The notes beneath the pieces are model-generated. The model worked only from the letters and a program-made list of their open reading frames with translations. It did no database searches and was not told the DNA's origin. From assembly GCA_012274165.1 (NCBI GenBank), contig JAAPAA010000285.1:1-41283 (forward strand): a stretch of 41,283 nt of DNA. Reading direction: 5' to 3'. Source of the stretch: Thiobacillaceae bacterium (GTDB taxonomy: Bacteria > Pseudomonadota > Gammaproteobacteria > Burkholderiales > Thiobacillaceae). Each line of letters starts with the position of its first letter. The first letter of the stretch is position 1. The position numbers and the translations under genes were made by a program. Below, one piece after another: positions 33,781 through 41,283 of this stretch.

Positions 33781-36700
33781 TCACTCGCTCACCAGCACCA
33801 GCAGGTCCTGCCCGGCGGAGACCTGCCCACCTTCGCGGCAGAACACCTTGTGGATGCGGCCGTCGCACGGCGCCATCACGGCGAACTCCATCTTCATCGA
33901 TTCGATGATGACGAGCGGATCGCCCTGCTTCACCTCAGCCCCATCTTCCACTTCCACTTTCCACACGTTGCCGGCGACGTGGCTGGCGATGGCGCGGCCG
34001 TTTTCCGGCAGGTCGAGTTCGCTGTCGGGGGCGGCTTCTGCCACCGTCAGGTCGCTGGCGTAGTCGGCCTGGCCGCTGGCGCGCCAGCGTTCGCGCTCTT
34101 CGTCGAACGAGGCCTGCTGCTGCGTCTTGAAGGCGGTGATGGACGCGCTGTTGTCGCTGAGAAACGTGTTGTAGTCGCGCAGGCTGAAGGTGGTTTCCTC
34201 GATCTTCAGCTGGTAGCGGCCAAGGGGGAAATCCTCGCGGATCTTGAGCAACTCGTCCTCGCTCACCGGGAAGAAGCGCACCTGGTCGAAGAAGCGCAGC
34301 AGCCATGGCTTGCCGTCGGTGAAGTTGGCCGTCTGGCGCCAGCGGTTCCACATCTGCAAGGTGCGGCCGACGAACTGGTAGCCGCCGGGGCCTTCCATGC
34401 CGTAGACGCACATGTAGGCGCCGCCGATGCCGACGGCGTTTTCCGGGGTCCAGGTACGGGCTGGGTTGTACTTGGTGGTGACCATGCGATGGCGCGGATC
34501 GACCGGCGTCGCCACCGGCGCACCGAGGTAGACGTCGCCGAGGCCCATCACCAGGTAGCTGGCATCGAAGACGATGCGCTTCACTTCCTCGATGCTGTCG
34601 AGGCCGTTGATGCGGCGGATGAACTCGATGTTGCTCGGGCACCAGGGCGCATCCTTGCGCACCGACTGCATGTACTTCTCGATTGCGAGTTTGGTCGCGG
34701 CGTCGTCCCACGACAGTGGGATGTGCACGATGCGGGTCGGCACCTGCATGTCCTCGATGGCGGGCAGCGCCTTTTCCGCGGCCAGCAGCAGGTCCATCAG
34801 TTTCGACAGCGGCAGCACGCGCGAGTCGTAGTGCACCTGCAGCGAACGGATGCCGGGCGTGAGATCGAGGATGCCAGGTACGGCGTCGGCCTGCAGCTTG
34901 GTCATCAGCGCGTGCACGCGGAAGCGCAGGTTGAGGTCGAGCACCAGCGGGCCGTATTCGATGAGCAGGTATTTGTCGCCGGCGCGGCGGTAAACCACGG
35001 CAACGGGGTTGTCGGTTTCGGGGGTGCGGTGCAGCACGGGTTCGGCGAGCGGACCGCTATCGGCGACGGGCGCGGCCGGGGCGTCGAGGCTGGCGATGGC
35101 GGCGTCCTGCGCCGCCTCCATCTGCTCGGCCTGCGTCTGGCTCAAGCGCTTGAAGCGCACGGTATCGCCCGGGCGCAGCTGGCCCATTTTCCACAACTCG
35201 GCCTGCACGATGGTGGCCGGGCAGACGAAACCGCCGAGCGAGGGACCGTCCGGCCCGAGGATGACCGGCATGTCACCGGTGAAGTCGACCGCGCCGATGG
35301 CGTAGGCGTTGTCGTGAATGTTGGACGGATGCAGTCCGGCCTCGCCGCCGTCCTTGCGCGCCCACTGCGGGCGCGGACCGATCAGACGGACGCCGGTGCG
35401 GCTGGAGTTGTAGTGCACTTCCCAGTCGGTGGCGAAGAACATCTCGATGTCGGCGTCGGTGAAGAAATCCGGCGCGCCGTGCGGACCGTACAGCACGCCG
35501 ATTTCCCACGCGTGCGTGTAAGTCGGGCGCAACGCGACGGGCAGCGCCTTGTCGATGCTCGCAGATTCCGCTGCCGGGATATGCAGCACGTCGCCGACGC
35601 GTAGCGTACGCCCGGCGTGGCCGCCGAACTGGCCGAGCGTGAACGTCGATTTGCTGCCGAGATAATCCGGCACGTCGAAGCCGCCGCGCACCGTGAGATA
35701 GGCGCGGCAGCCGCTGTCCCTGATCGCGCCGAGCTTGAGCATGCCGCCAGCCTTGACCGCGTGCGCCGCCCAGTTGGCGAGCGGTACGCCATCGAGTTCG
35801 GCGCCCATATCGGCACCAGCGAGCGCGATCACGCTGTCGCAGTTGAAGCGCAGCGTGGGGCCAGCGACGGTGAGTTCGAGCGCGGCCGCGCCCTCCTCGT
35901 TGCCGGCCAGCCTGTTGGCGAGCCGCAGCGCCAGCGCATCCATCGGCCCCGACGGCGGCACGCCGACGTCCCAGTAACCGGTGCGGCCCGGCCAGTCCTG
36001 GATGCTGCTCTGCACGCCGGGTTCGATGACGTCGATCGTTGCCGGGCGGTAGTGGAAGGCGTTGAGATAGCGCGTCGTCTGCCGCCCTTCCATGAACACC
36101 ATGTCGCGCACGATCTGGCCGAGGTAGCCGAGGTTGGTCTCGATGCCGGCAACGCGGGTATTGGCCAGCACCTGCTGCATCTTGCTCAGTGCGTCGACGC
36201 GGTCGATGCCCTTGACGATGATCTTCGCCACCATGGGATCGTAGAACGGCGGCACGTCGGAACCGCGCTCGACCCAGGTCTCGATCCGCGCGTCGGCGGG
36301 AAACACGACTTCGGTCAGCACGCCGGCGGCGGGCTGGAAGTCCTTGCCCGGGTCTTCTGCATACAGGCGCACCTGCATCGAGGCTCCCTGCGGATCGGCC
36401 TTGAAGCCGGACAAATCCAGCTCGCCGGCCGCCTCCTTCACCATCCACTCGACCAGGTCGACGCCGGTGACTTCCTCGGTGACACCGTGCTCGACCTGCA
36501 GGCGGGTGTTCACTTCGAGGAAATAGAATTCGCCACTTTGCGTGTCGTAGACGAATTCGACCGTGCCGGCGGAGCGGTAACCAACCGCCTCGCCGAGGCG
36601 CACCGCGGTGGCCAGCAGGCTGTTTCTTTGAATATCGGTGAGACCCGGCGCCGGGGTTTCCTCGATGACCTTCTGGTTGCGCCGCTGCACCGAGCAATCA

Positions 36701-37377
36701 CGTTCTCCCAGCGCGACGACATGGCCCTTGCCGTCGCCGAAGATCTGCACCTCGATGTGGCGCGCGTGCTCGACATACTTCTCGAGGAAAATGCCGGCCT
36801 CCTTGAAGTTGGCGCGCGCCAGCCGCTCGACCGACTGGAAGGCCTCCACCAGTTCGTCGGCGCTCCAGATCAGGCGCATGCCGATGCCGCCGCCGCCGGC
36901 GGTGCTCTTCAGCATCACCGGGTAGCCGATGCGCGCCGCCTCGGCCTGGGCGTGGCCGGCGTCGGACAGCAGGCCAGAGCCGGGCAGCAACGGCACCTTG
37001 TTGTGCTCGGCGAGATCGCGCGCGGTGTGTTTGAGTCCGAAGGCGCGCATCTGATCCGGACTGGGGCCGATGAAGGCGATGCCGGCAGCAGCGCAGTCCT
37101 CGGCGAAGCCGGGGTTCTCGGACAGGAAACCGTAGCCGGGATGAACGGCCTGCGCGCCTGTAGATTTCGCCGCTTCGAGAATCTTCTCGCCACGCAGGTA
37201 GCTCTGCGCCGCCGGCGCCGGGCCGATCTCAACGGCTTCGTCGGCCAGCCGCACGTGCAGCGAATGGCGGTCTGCCTCCGAATAGACGGCGACAGATTTC
37301 ACCCCCATGGTGCGAAGGGTGCGGATGATGCGGCAAGCGATGGCGCCGCGGTTGGCGATGAGAACCTTGTCGAACAT
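33781..37377 (-). CDS. Biotin-dependent guanidine (urea-type) carboxylase
   Basis: ATP- and biotin-dependent enzyme that carboxylates guanidine (or urea). 1198 residues. Biotin carboxylase domain at about 1-450 (FDKVLIANRG, GGGGIGMRLI, EVNTRLQVEHGVTEE), carboxyltransferase domain with KipA/KipI-like parts (about 460-990; GPMDALALRLANRL, KSTFTLGQFGGH), and a biotinyl domain at the C-terminus with ESMKME, biotin Lys1162. ATG at 37377 is chosen for MFDKVLIANRG and GGAG just upstream. Enzymes of this shape were long called urea carboxylases; those encoded with UAAP1/UAAP2 and guanidine riboswitches are guanidine carboxylases. The guanidine-II riboswitch directly upstream supports guanidine. I could not place the single substrate-selecting residue by eye. 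Confidence 0.95.
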   Translation of the reverse strand: MFDKVLIANRGAIACRIIRTLRTMGVKSVAVYSEADRHSLHVRLADEAVEIGPAPAAQSYLRGEKILEAAKSTGAQAVHPGYGFLSENPGFAEDCAAAGIAFIGPSPDQMRAFGLKHTARDLAEHNKVPLLPGSGLLSDAGHAQAEAARIGYPVMLKSTAGGGGIGMRLIWSADELVEAFQSVERLARANFKEAGIFLEKYVEHARHIEVQIFGDGKGHVVALGERDCSVQRRNQKVIEETPAPGLTDIQRNSLLATAVRLGEAVGYRSAGTVEFVYDTQSGEFYFLEVNTRLQVEHGVTEEVTGVDLVEWMVKEAAGELDLSGFKADPQGASMQVRLYAEDPGKDFQPAAGVLTEVVFPADARIETWVERGSDVPPFYDPMVAKIIVKGIDRVDALSKMQQVLANTRVAGIETNLGYLGQIVRDMVFMEGRQTTRYLNAFHYRPATIDVIEPGVQSSIQDWPGRTGYWDVGVPPSGPMDALALRLANRLAGNEEGAAALELTVAGPTLRFNCDSVIALAGADMGAELDGVPLANWAAHAVKAGGMLKLGAIRDSGCRAYLTVRGGFDVPDYLGSKSTFTLGQFGGHAGRTLRVGDVLHIPAAESASIDKALPVALRPTYTHAWEIGVLYGPHGAPDFFTDADIEMFFATDWEVHYNSSRTGVRLIGPRPQWARKDGGEAGLHPSNIHDNAYAIGAVDFTGDMPVILGPDGPSLGGFVCPATIVQAELWKMGQLRPGDTVRFKRLSQTQAEQMEAAQDAAIASLDAPAAPVADSGPLAEPVLHRTPETDNPVAVVYRRAGDKYLLIEYGPLVLDLNLRFRVHALMTKLQADAVPGILDLTPGIRSLQVHYDSRVLPLSKLMDLLLAAEKALPAIEDMQVPTRIVHIPLSWDDAATKLAIEKYMQSVRKDAPWCPSNIEFIRRINGLDSIEEVKRIVFDASYLVMGLGDVYLGAPVATPVDPRHRMVTTKYNPARTWTPENAVGIGGAYMCVYGMEGPGGYQFVGRTLQMWNRWRQTANFTDGKPWLLRFFDQVRFFPVSEDELLKIREDFPLGRYQLKIEETTFSLRDYNTFLSDNSASITAFKTQQQASFDEERERWRASGQADYASDLTVAEAAPDSELDLPENGRAIASHVAGNVWKVEVEDGAEVKQGDPLVIIESMKMEFAVMAPCDGRIHKVFCREGGQVSAGQDLLVLVSE

Positions 37378-37387
37378 GCAATCTCCG

Positions 37388-37428
37388 GCGGGTCGTCCCG
37401 CTTCATTCAATGCAGCGGGGCGTCCCGC
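37388..37428 (-). promoter_or_regulatory. Guanidine-II (mini-ykkC) riboswitch ahead of the carboxylase
   Basis: Minus strand, 5' to 3': hairpin GCGGG-ACGC-CCCGC (37428-37415), a 13-base linker, hairpin GCGGG-ACGA-CCCGC (37401-37388). Two short GC-rich hairpins with ACGR loops are the whole definition of this class. The second loop fits ACGR; the first has C in place of R. The ribosome binding site GGAG of the carboxylase starts one base after the second hairpin and the ATG is at 37377, so control of translation is likely. It sits inside the operon, in the 60-bp gap after UAAP1, and so gives the carboxylase its own guanidine control. Confidence 0.8.
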
Positions 37429-37437
37429 CGTCAGGTT

Positions 37438-38097
37438 TTATTGTTCAGGCGCGTCCCAGATCAGCACCCGCACCGGCGTCGGGTTGTAGGCGTTGCACGG
37501 GTTGTTGAGCTGCGGGCAATTGGAGATCAGGCACAGCACGTCCATCTCGGCGCGCATCTCGACGTACTTGCCCGGCGCCGACACGCCATCGGCGAAGGTC
37601 AGGCCGCCCTCGGGCGTCACCGGCACGTTCATGAAGAAGTTGATGTTGCTGGTGATGTCGCGCTTGGTCAGGCCACCCTCATAGTGGGCGAGCGCATGCA
37701 GGAAACTGTCGCGGCAGGAATGCATCGGCCGCTTGTCGAGCGCATAGCGCACGGTGTTGCTCTCGCACGAGCAGGCGCCGCCGAGGGTGTCGTGGCGGCC
37801 GCAGGTGTCGGCGGTAATGGTGAGCATCGCCCTGCCTTCGGTCGACATCAGCTGCGTGCCGGCGGTGAGATACAAGGCGCCCTGCGCGCGCACGGTGTCG
37901 GCGGCGCTGTAGCGTTCCTCCGGGTCGCGCGCATTGAAGAACAGGGTGTCGACCGCCTGGTTGCCTTCGAGGTCGAGGATGCGGAAGACCTGACCCTTCT
38001 TGATTTCGTGGATCCACGGATCGCCGGCGTCAACCACGGCATCCACCACAGCGGTCTTGGGATCGAAGGAACTTTCGACGAGGTTAAAACGAGTCAC
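37438..38097 (-). CDS. UAAP1, carboxyguanidine deiminase subunit
   Basis: Urea-carboxylase-associated protein 1 (urea_degr_1 type), now known with UAAP2 to form the carboxyguanidine deiminase (CgdAB) that turns carboxyguanidine into allophanate and ammonia. 219 residues. Start is GTG at 38097 (GAGGTGG upstream). A Cys/His-rich stretch ITADTCGRHDTLGGACSCES (about 99-118) probably forms the metal or active site; NINFFMNVPVTPEGGL and EMRAEMDVLCLISNCPQLNN are family motifs. It is homologous to UAAP2, 9 bp upstream, consistent with a heteromer. Always found beside guanidine carboxylase and allophanate hydrolase. Confidence 0.93.
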   Translation of the reverse strand: MTRFNLVESSFDPKTAVVDAVVDAGDPWIHEIKKGQVFRILDLEGNQAVDTLFFNARDPEERYSAADTVRAQGALYLTAGTQLMSTEGRAMLTITADTCGRHDTLGGACSCESNTVRYALDKRPMHSCRDSFLHALAHYEGGLTKRDITSNINFFMNVPVTPEGGLTFADGVSAPGKYVEMRAEMDVLCLISNCPQLNNPCNAYNPTPVRVLIWDAPEQ

Positions 38098-38106
38098 GGT
38101 GCCACC

Positions 38107-38844
38107 TCAACGGAACAGGATTTCGGTTTGATAGAAGCCGCGCTGGTTTTCCGCGCAGGCGTTGCGGCAGACGTCGTCGGCAGCTGGCGTTCCGCTCTTC
38201 CACGCGGTCAGCATGACGTCGCCCGGCGCGTAGTCGGGGCGCGGATCGAGCGGATGCGGTGCGGCAGACAGCACCACCAGCACGTTCATCTCGAAGCGTA
38301 GATCAACGTAGGCACCAGGGTGCGAATTGGCGGCGTCGAAGTGCAGCCGGCCGGCCTCGTCGGCGACGACCTTGCTGAAGAAGTTGACGTTCGGCACTAC
38401 GTCGCGCTTGCCCAGCCCCCACTTGCCGAGTTCGACCAGCAGGCCATCGCGGCCGTTGCGGTGCATGGCGTTGCGGTGGGTCTGGTAGGTGGCTTCGCCG
38501 TACTTCGCCTTCACCATCTCGGCGTTGCTGGCGCCGCACAGCGGGTCATGCCAGCCGCAGCTGTCATGGATCACCGAGCACAGCACGTGGCCCATGTCGG
38601 AGTAGCAGACGTGGCCCGTCGTCAGGTGCGCGGTGTGCTGCGCCTTGAGGGTGTCGGGCATGTTGTAGCGCTCGAGCTTTTCTTCGGCGTTGTAGAACAG
38701 TGCCGAGACGTTGGCGCGGCCGCTCAGATCGGTGAGCCGCAACGCGTTGCCGCGGCGCAGGATGCCCGACCAATGGCAGCCACCCGGCAGCAGCTCTTCC
38801 CACAGGAACAGCTTCGGGGCAATGGGGTTGAGGTTTTGTGCCAT
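38107..38844 (-). CDS. UAAP2, carboxyguanidine deiminase subunit
   Basis: Urea-carboxylase-associated protein 2 (urea_degr_2 type), partner of UAAP1. 245 residues. The N-terminal LWEELLPGGCHWSGILRRG followed by LRLTDLSG, then YNMPDTLKAQHTAHLTTGH, is typical. A Cys/His cluster SVIHDSCGWHDPLCGA (about 98-113) matches the one in UAAP1. NVNFFSKVVADEAGRL and YVDLRFEMNVLVVLSAAPHP are the shared fold motifs. 36 bp after the NikR-like regulator gene; UAAP1 begins 9 bp after its stop. Which subunit corresponds to CgdA and which to CgdB is not decided here. Confidence 0.93.
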   Translation of the reverse strand: MAQNLNPIAPKLFLWEELLPGGCHWSGILRRGNALRLTDLSGRANVSALFYNAEEKLERYNMPDTLKAQHTAHLTTGHVCYSDMGHVLCSVIHDSCGWHDPLCGASNAEMVKAKYGEATYQTHRNAMHRNGRDGLLVELGKWGLGKRDVVPNVNFFSKVVADEAGRLHFDAANSHPGAYVDLRFEMNVLVVLSAAPHPLDPRPDYAPGDVMLTAWKSGTPAADDVCRNACAENQRGFYQTEILFR

Positions 38845-38880
38845 ATGAAATCCAGTCGATAGGTTGATAGCCGGCTTATC

Positions 38881-39348
38881 TCAGCCGGCGGCCGGCGCGT
38901 GCAGCGGCGGGATGACCGCCGCCAGCAGGTGCAGGCGGCCGGTGATGACGCCGCGCAAGCCGAGCATTTCATGGGTGATGGCCTGGAGCGTGGTCGCCGG
39001 GCCCTGGACCAGAATCACCTCCAGCATCTGGTCCTCGGTCAGGTGTACATGCAGCGAGCTGATGACCTCGGCGACGTACTGATACTGGATGTCCGCCAGC
39101 CGGCCCTGCAGGCTGCGGGTGGCACGGTTGTACAGCAAGGTCAGGGTGCCCGCCATGACCTCGTTGCCGAGGCTGCGCTTATGCTCGGCCAGCTGATAAT
39201 TGACCATTTCGCCGATGGCCTGCGAGCGGCTGTCATAGCCGCGGCTCTCGACCATGCTGTCCAGCCCGGCCAGCAGGTCCGGCGGCAGCGAGACACTGAT
39301 TCGGCTGACCGGGCTGGACACCTTCTCGCTTCCGTTTTTCGTCGTCAT
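38881..39348 (-). CDS. NikR-like ribbon-helix-helix regulator lacking two nickel ligands
   Basis: 155 residues. Ribbon-helix-helix DNA-binding domain at about 14-55 (VSRISVSLPPDLLAGLDSMV, DSRSQAIGEMV), then a NikR-type ACT domain (about 60-145; LHVHLTEDQMLEVILVQG). Compared with E. coli NikR, His87 and His89 are kept (His100, His102 here), but the ligand His76 is Tyr89 and Cys95 is Met108, so the high-affinity square-planar nickel site is not conserved. It may sense another metal or a small molecule. Placement between the glutamate-ammonia ligase and UAAP2 suggests that it regulates this operon. The name NikR should be read as fold only. Confidence 0.88.
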   Translation of the reverse strand: MTTKNGSEKVSSPVSRISVSLPPDLLAGLDSMVESRGYDSRSQAIGEMVNYQLAEHKRSLGNEVMAGTLTLLYNRATRSLQGRLADIQYQYVAEVISSLHVHLTEDQMLEVILVQGPATTLQAITHEMLGLRGVITGRLHLLAAVIPPLHAPAAG

Positions 39349-39368
39349 GCTTGGCTCTGTTCAGGCTG

Positions 39369-40730
39369 TCAGAACATGTAGCTGTAGCGTTCGACTTCCC
39401 ACTTGCTGACCGACAGGTGGTAAGCCTCCCACTCCTCGTTCTTGTAGCGGATGAACTCGTCGCGCAGTCCCTTGCCCAGGGTGGCCTCGACCAGCGGGTC
39501 GGCAGCGAAGGCGGCCACGGCCTCCTGCAGGGTCTGCGGCAGGAACTCGATGCCGCGCGCGCGGCGCTCGTCGTCGCCGATGGCATAGAGGTTGTCCTCG
39601 TTCGGGTTGCCCGGACTCAGACCCTCGCGAATGCCTTCCAGGCCAGCGGCCAGGGCCAGGGTGGCGGCCAGGTAAGGGTTGACCGCGCCGTCGGCGTTGC
39701 GCGATTCGCAGCGGCCGCCGCCGGAGGGAATGCGGACCGAGTTGGTGCGGTTGTTGGAGCCCCAGGAGTTGAACACCGGCGCCCAGGAAAAATAGCTCAT
39801 GGCACCGCGCCGCACCAGGCGCTTGTAGCTGTTCACCGTCGGCGCGAACACAGCGCACAGGGCGCGGCCGTGCTTGAGGATGCCGGCGACGAAGCTGTAG
39901 CCGAGCGGGGTCAGGCCGATGCCGTGCGGGTCGTCCTCGGGCGCGCAGGCGAACAGGTTCTTGCCGGTCTCCAAATCGTAGATCGACATGTTGAAGTGGG
40001 CGCCGTTGCCGGTTTTGTCGGCGAAAGGCTTGGGCATCATGGTGGCGAGCAGGCCTTCCTCCTTGGCGTAGTGCTTGGCCATGAAGCGGAAGAATGTGAG
40101 GCGATCGCAGGTGGTCAGCGCATCGGCGTAGTTGAAGTCGAACTCGAACTGGCCGTTGGCATCTTCGTGGTCGAAGGAATACAGGTCCCAGCCGAGGTCG
40201 TTGATGGTTGTGGCCACCTTGTCCAGCCAGGAGAAATTGTCGACAAAGCCGCGCACGTCGTAGCAGGGCTTGGTGAGCTTGTCGTCGGCGACCGGCACCG
40301 ACAGGCTGCCGTCGTCGTTCTGCTTCAACAGGAAGATCTCGCACTCGATGCCCAGGTTCATGCCGTAGCCGAGCTTGGCCGCCTCGGCCAGCTGGTTCTT
40401 CAGGGCGACGCGGGTGTTCAGGGCATAGGGCTTGCCCTGGAAATGGTTGTCAGCCGGAATCCAGGCGATCTTCGGCTCCCACGGCAACTGGATGGCGCGG
40501 TCGAGGTCCGGCACCGAGGTCAGCTCGTCGTCGTTGGGTGCCTGGCCGAGGCCATCCAGGGCGTAGCCAGTATAGCGTTCGGAGCCCTTGGCCATCTGGC
40601 CGAGGTGGCCGATCGGCACGACCTTGGCCTTGGGCACGCCGTGGATGTCGACATAGGCGCCGATGCAATATTTCACGCCCTTGTCGGTCAGGTCTTTTTG
40701 CTGGTTGGCGATCTCTTCGTTCGAATACAT
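39369..40730 (-). CDS. glnT: GlnT-like (type III annotated) glutamate-ammonia ligase
   Basis: Glutamine-synthetase superfamily enzyme that ligates ammonia, or an amine, to glutamate with ATP. 453 residues. N-terminal beta-grasp GAYVDIHGVPKAK, then the metal and ammonia site segments GIECEIFLL (about 127-135), FDHEDANGQFEFDF (about 176-189), and NGAHFNMSIYD with the catalytic His (about 236-246), and TVNSYKRLVRRGAMSYFSWAP. These resemble GlnT and gamma-glutamylmethylamide synthetase more than GlnA; it lacks the GlnA adenylylation loop as far as I can see. In this operon it likely captures the ammonia released from guanidine. Starts 34 bp after the creatininase stop. Confidence 0.9.
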   Translation of the reverse strand: MYSNEEIANQQKDLTDKGVKYCIGAYVDIHGVPKAKVVPIGHLGQMAKGSERYTGYALDGLGQAPNDDELTSVPDLDRAIQLPWEPKIAWIPADNHFQGKPYALNTRVALKNQLAEAAKLGYGMNLGIECEIFLLKQNDDGSLSVPVADDKLTKPCYDVRGFVDNFSWLDKVATTINDLGWDLYSFDHEDANGQFEFDFNYADALTTCDRLTFFRFMAKHYAKEEGLLATMMPKPFADKTGNGAHFNMSIYDLETGKNLFACAPEDDPHGIGLTPLGYSFVAGILKHGRALCAVFAPTVNSYKRLVRRGAMSYFSWAPVFNSWGSNNRTNSVRIPSGGGRCESRNADGAVNPYLAATLALAAGLEGIREGLSPGNPNEDNLYAIGDDERRARGIEFLPQTLQEAVAAFAADPLVEATLGKGLRDEFIRYKNEEWEAYHLSVSKWEVERYSYMF

Positions 40731-40764
40731 GTTGGGTCCTTGGTGCGTGGATAAGCGGGACGGC

Positions 40765-41283
40765 TCAGGCGCCGTCGCCGAAATAGGAATGGGGAAGCGG
40801 GGGGGCCTCGGTACAGCCTTTCACAACCAGCTTGGCAAGGTCGGCCACCAGCCAGTCGAACCAGCGCGCGCCCTTCTCCGCCGTGGCCAGGCTGGGCGTG
40901 CCGGTCACGCCATTGAGGCTGGTGCGATTGACCGGATGGGAAAAGACGCAGCCACAGGTGCGGTCCGGGTCGTCGGCTTCTGCGAACTTGTCCGGACGCA
41001 CCCCCTCGGGGGCGATGGCCAGCATGATCGACGCCTCGGCGTCGTTAGCGTGCCAGTCGTCGGCGTCGGCGCTGTGGAATTCGCGCACCCGTTCGCTGAG
41101 CGTCGCGGTATTAATCACCGCGACCATCAGGTCGTCGTGCTCGGCGCGCAACATCTCCAGGGCGCAGCGCAGCGGCGCAGCGTTGGTGACATGCGCGTTG
41201 ACGATGAACAGGCGGCGGATGCCGCTGTGATACGCCCAGTCGCCGATCTCCTTGACCAGCTGGATCAGCGTGACCGGCTGCAG
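40765..41283 (-). CDS. Creatininase-family amidohydrolase, C-terminal part (cut by window edge)
   Basis: Only 172 codons are visible; the start is beyond the right edge. The part outside the longest ATG frame (41155-41283) continues in frame, with FIVNAHVTNAAPLRCALEML, the counterpart of the creatininase signature NGHGGN; here the two central glycines are replaced. A second signature HAGExETS appears as HANDAEASIML, keeping the His and the metal-binding Glu. Creatininase-family enzymes are metal-dependent amidohydrolases with varied substrates (creatinine, formamides and others). Being first in line to the GlnT-like gene suggests a nitrogenous amide substrate. The changed motif makes creatinine itself doubtful. 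Confidence 0.85.
   Translation of the reverse strand: MQPVTLIQLVKEIGDWAYHSGIRRLFIVNAHVTNAAPLRCALEMLRAEHDDLMVAVINTATLSERVREFHSADADDWHANDAEASIMLAIAPEGVRPDKFAEADDPDRTCGCVFSHPVNRTSLNGVTGTPSLATAEKGARWFDWLVADLAKLVVKGCTEAPPLPHSYFGDGA

Noticed and set aside
33745..35604. 619-codon plus-strand open frame
   Set aside because: Antisense to the carboxylase, low-complexity product of Val, Ala, His, Arg.
33781..37377. Urea as the sole substrate of the carboxylase
   Set aside because: The guanidine-II hairpins directly upstream and the UAAP1/UAAP2 pair fit guanidine better; urea activity cannot be ruled out from sequence alone.
37387..37429. Simple transcription terminator between UAAP1 and carboxylase
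   Set aside because: Two equal short hairpins with ACGN loops and no T tract; the form fits mini-ykkC, not a terminator.
35617..38301. 894-codon open frame on the plus strand
   Set aside because: It runs antisense to the carboxylase and UAAP1; its product is rich in His, Arg and Ala with no family motifs, as expected for a shadow in GC-rich DNA.
38881..39348. Classical nickel-responsive NikR
   Set aside because: Two of four nickel ligands are replaced and no nickel transporter genes are near.

Overview
The window looks like chromosomal DNA of a GC-rich Gram-negative betaproteobacterium, most like a Thiobacillus-type sulfur oxidiser. This is inferred from the gene families: the MreBCD/PBP2/RodA block, divergent gatCAB, an Mla-type lipid ABC transporter with a STAS-fused permease, a MetA with an unusual active-site residue, a YedE/TusA sulfur-uptake pair, and many PAS-GGDEF-EAL proteins. 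No phage, insertion sequence, tRNA, rRNA or CRISPR array was seen.

Layout. 1-4863 (minus): rodA (cut by the edge), mrdA, mreD, mreC, mreB. 4965-8140 (plus): gatC-gatA-gatB, closed by a strong hairpin. 8235-9459 (minus): pyrE and a small DUF4124 protein. 9501-12318 (plus): exonuclease III, AmpG-like permease, SafE/UreH-like membrane protein, overlapping by 4 bp each. 12387-18295 (minus): a near-continuous operon of a P-loop ATPase, metA, an Mla/Pqi-type transporter (permease, ATPase, MCE protein, lipoprotein) and a DUF4426 protein. 18296-19293: a non-coding control region with a sigma-54 promoter and a guanidine-I (ykkC) riboswitch, followed only by broken genes. 19286-31887: a signalling region with three PAS-GGDEF-EAL proteins, a large soluble tandem-sensor/CheW protein, an unknown gene with a decayed partial copy, the YedE/TusA pair, and yceH. 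31977-41283 (minus): a guanidine-nitrogen operon, entering from beyond the right edge.

The guanidine operon reads, in transcription order: creatininase-family amidohydrolase (partial), a GlnT-like glutamate-ammonia ligase, a NikR-like ribbon-helix-helix regulator that lacks two nickel ligands, UAAP2 and UAAP1 (carboxyguanidine deiminase subunits), a biotin-dependent urea/guanidine carboxylase, and allophanate hydrolase. A GGDEF-EAL gene follows. Between UAAP1 and the carboxylase lies a pair of tandem hairpins matching the guanidine-II (mini-ykkC) riboswitch, just upstream of the carboxylase ribosome binding site. This argues that the carboxylase acts on guanidine rather than urea. The expected flow is guanidine to carboxyguanidine to allophanate to ammonia and CO2, with ammonia captured by the GlnT-like enzyme.

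The most notable points are: two different classes of guanidine riboswitch within 19 kb, one of them attached to an apparently intact nitrogen-type sigma-54 promoter but driving only pseudogenes; an atypical NikR-like regulator inside the guanidine operon; and a cytoplasmic tandem-duplicated sensor fused to CheW among diguanylate cyclase/phosphodiesterase genes.
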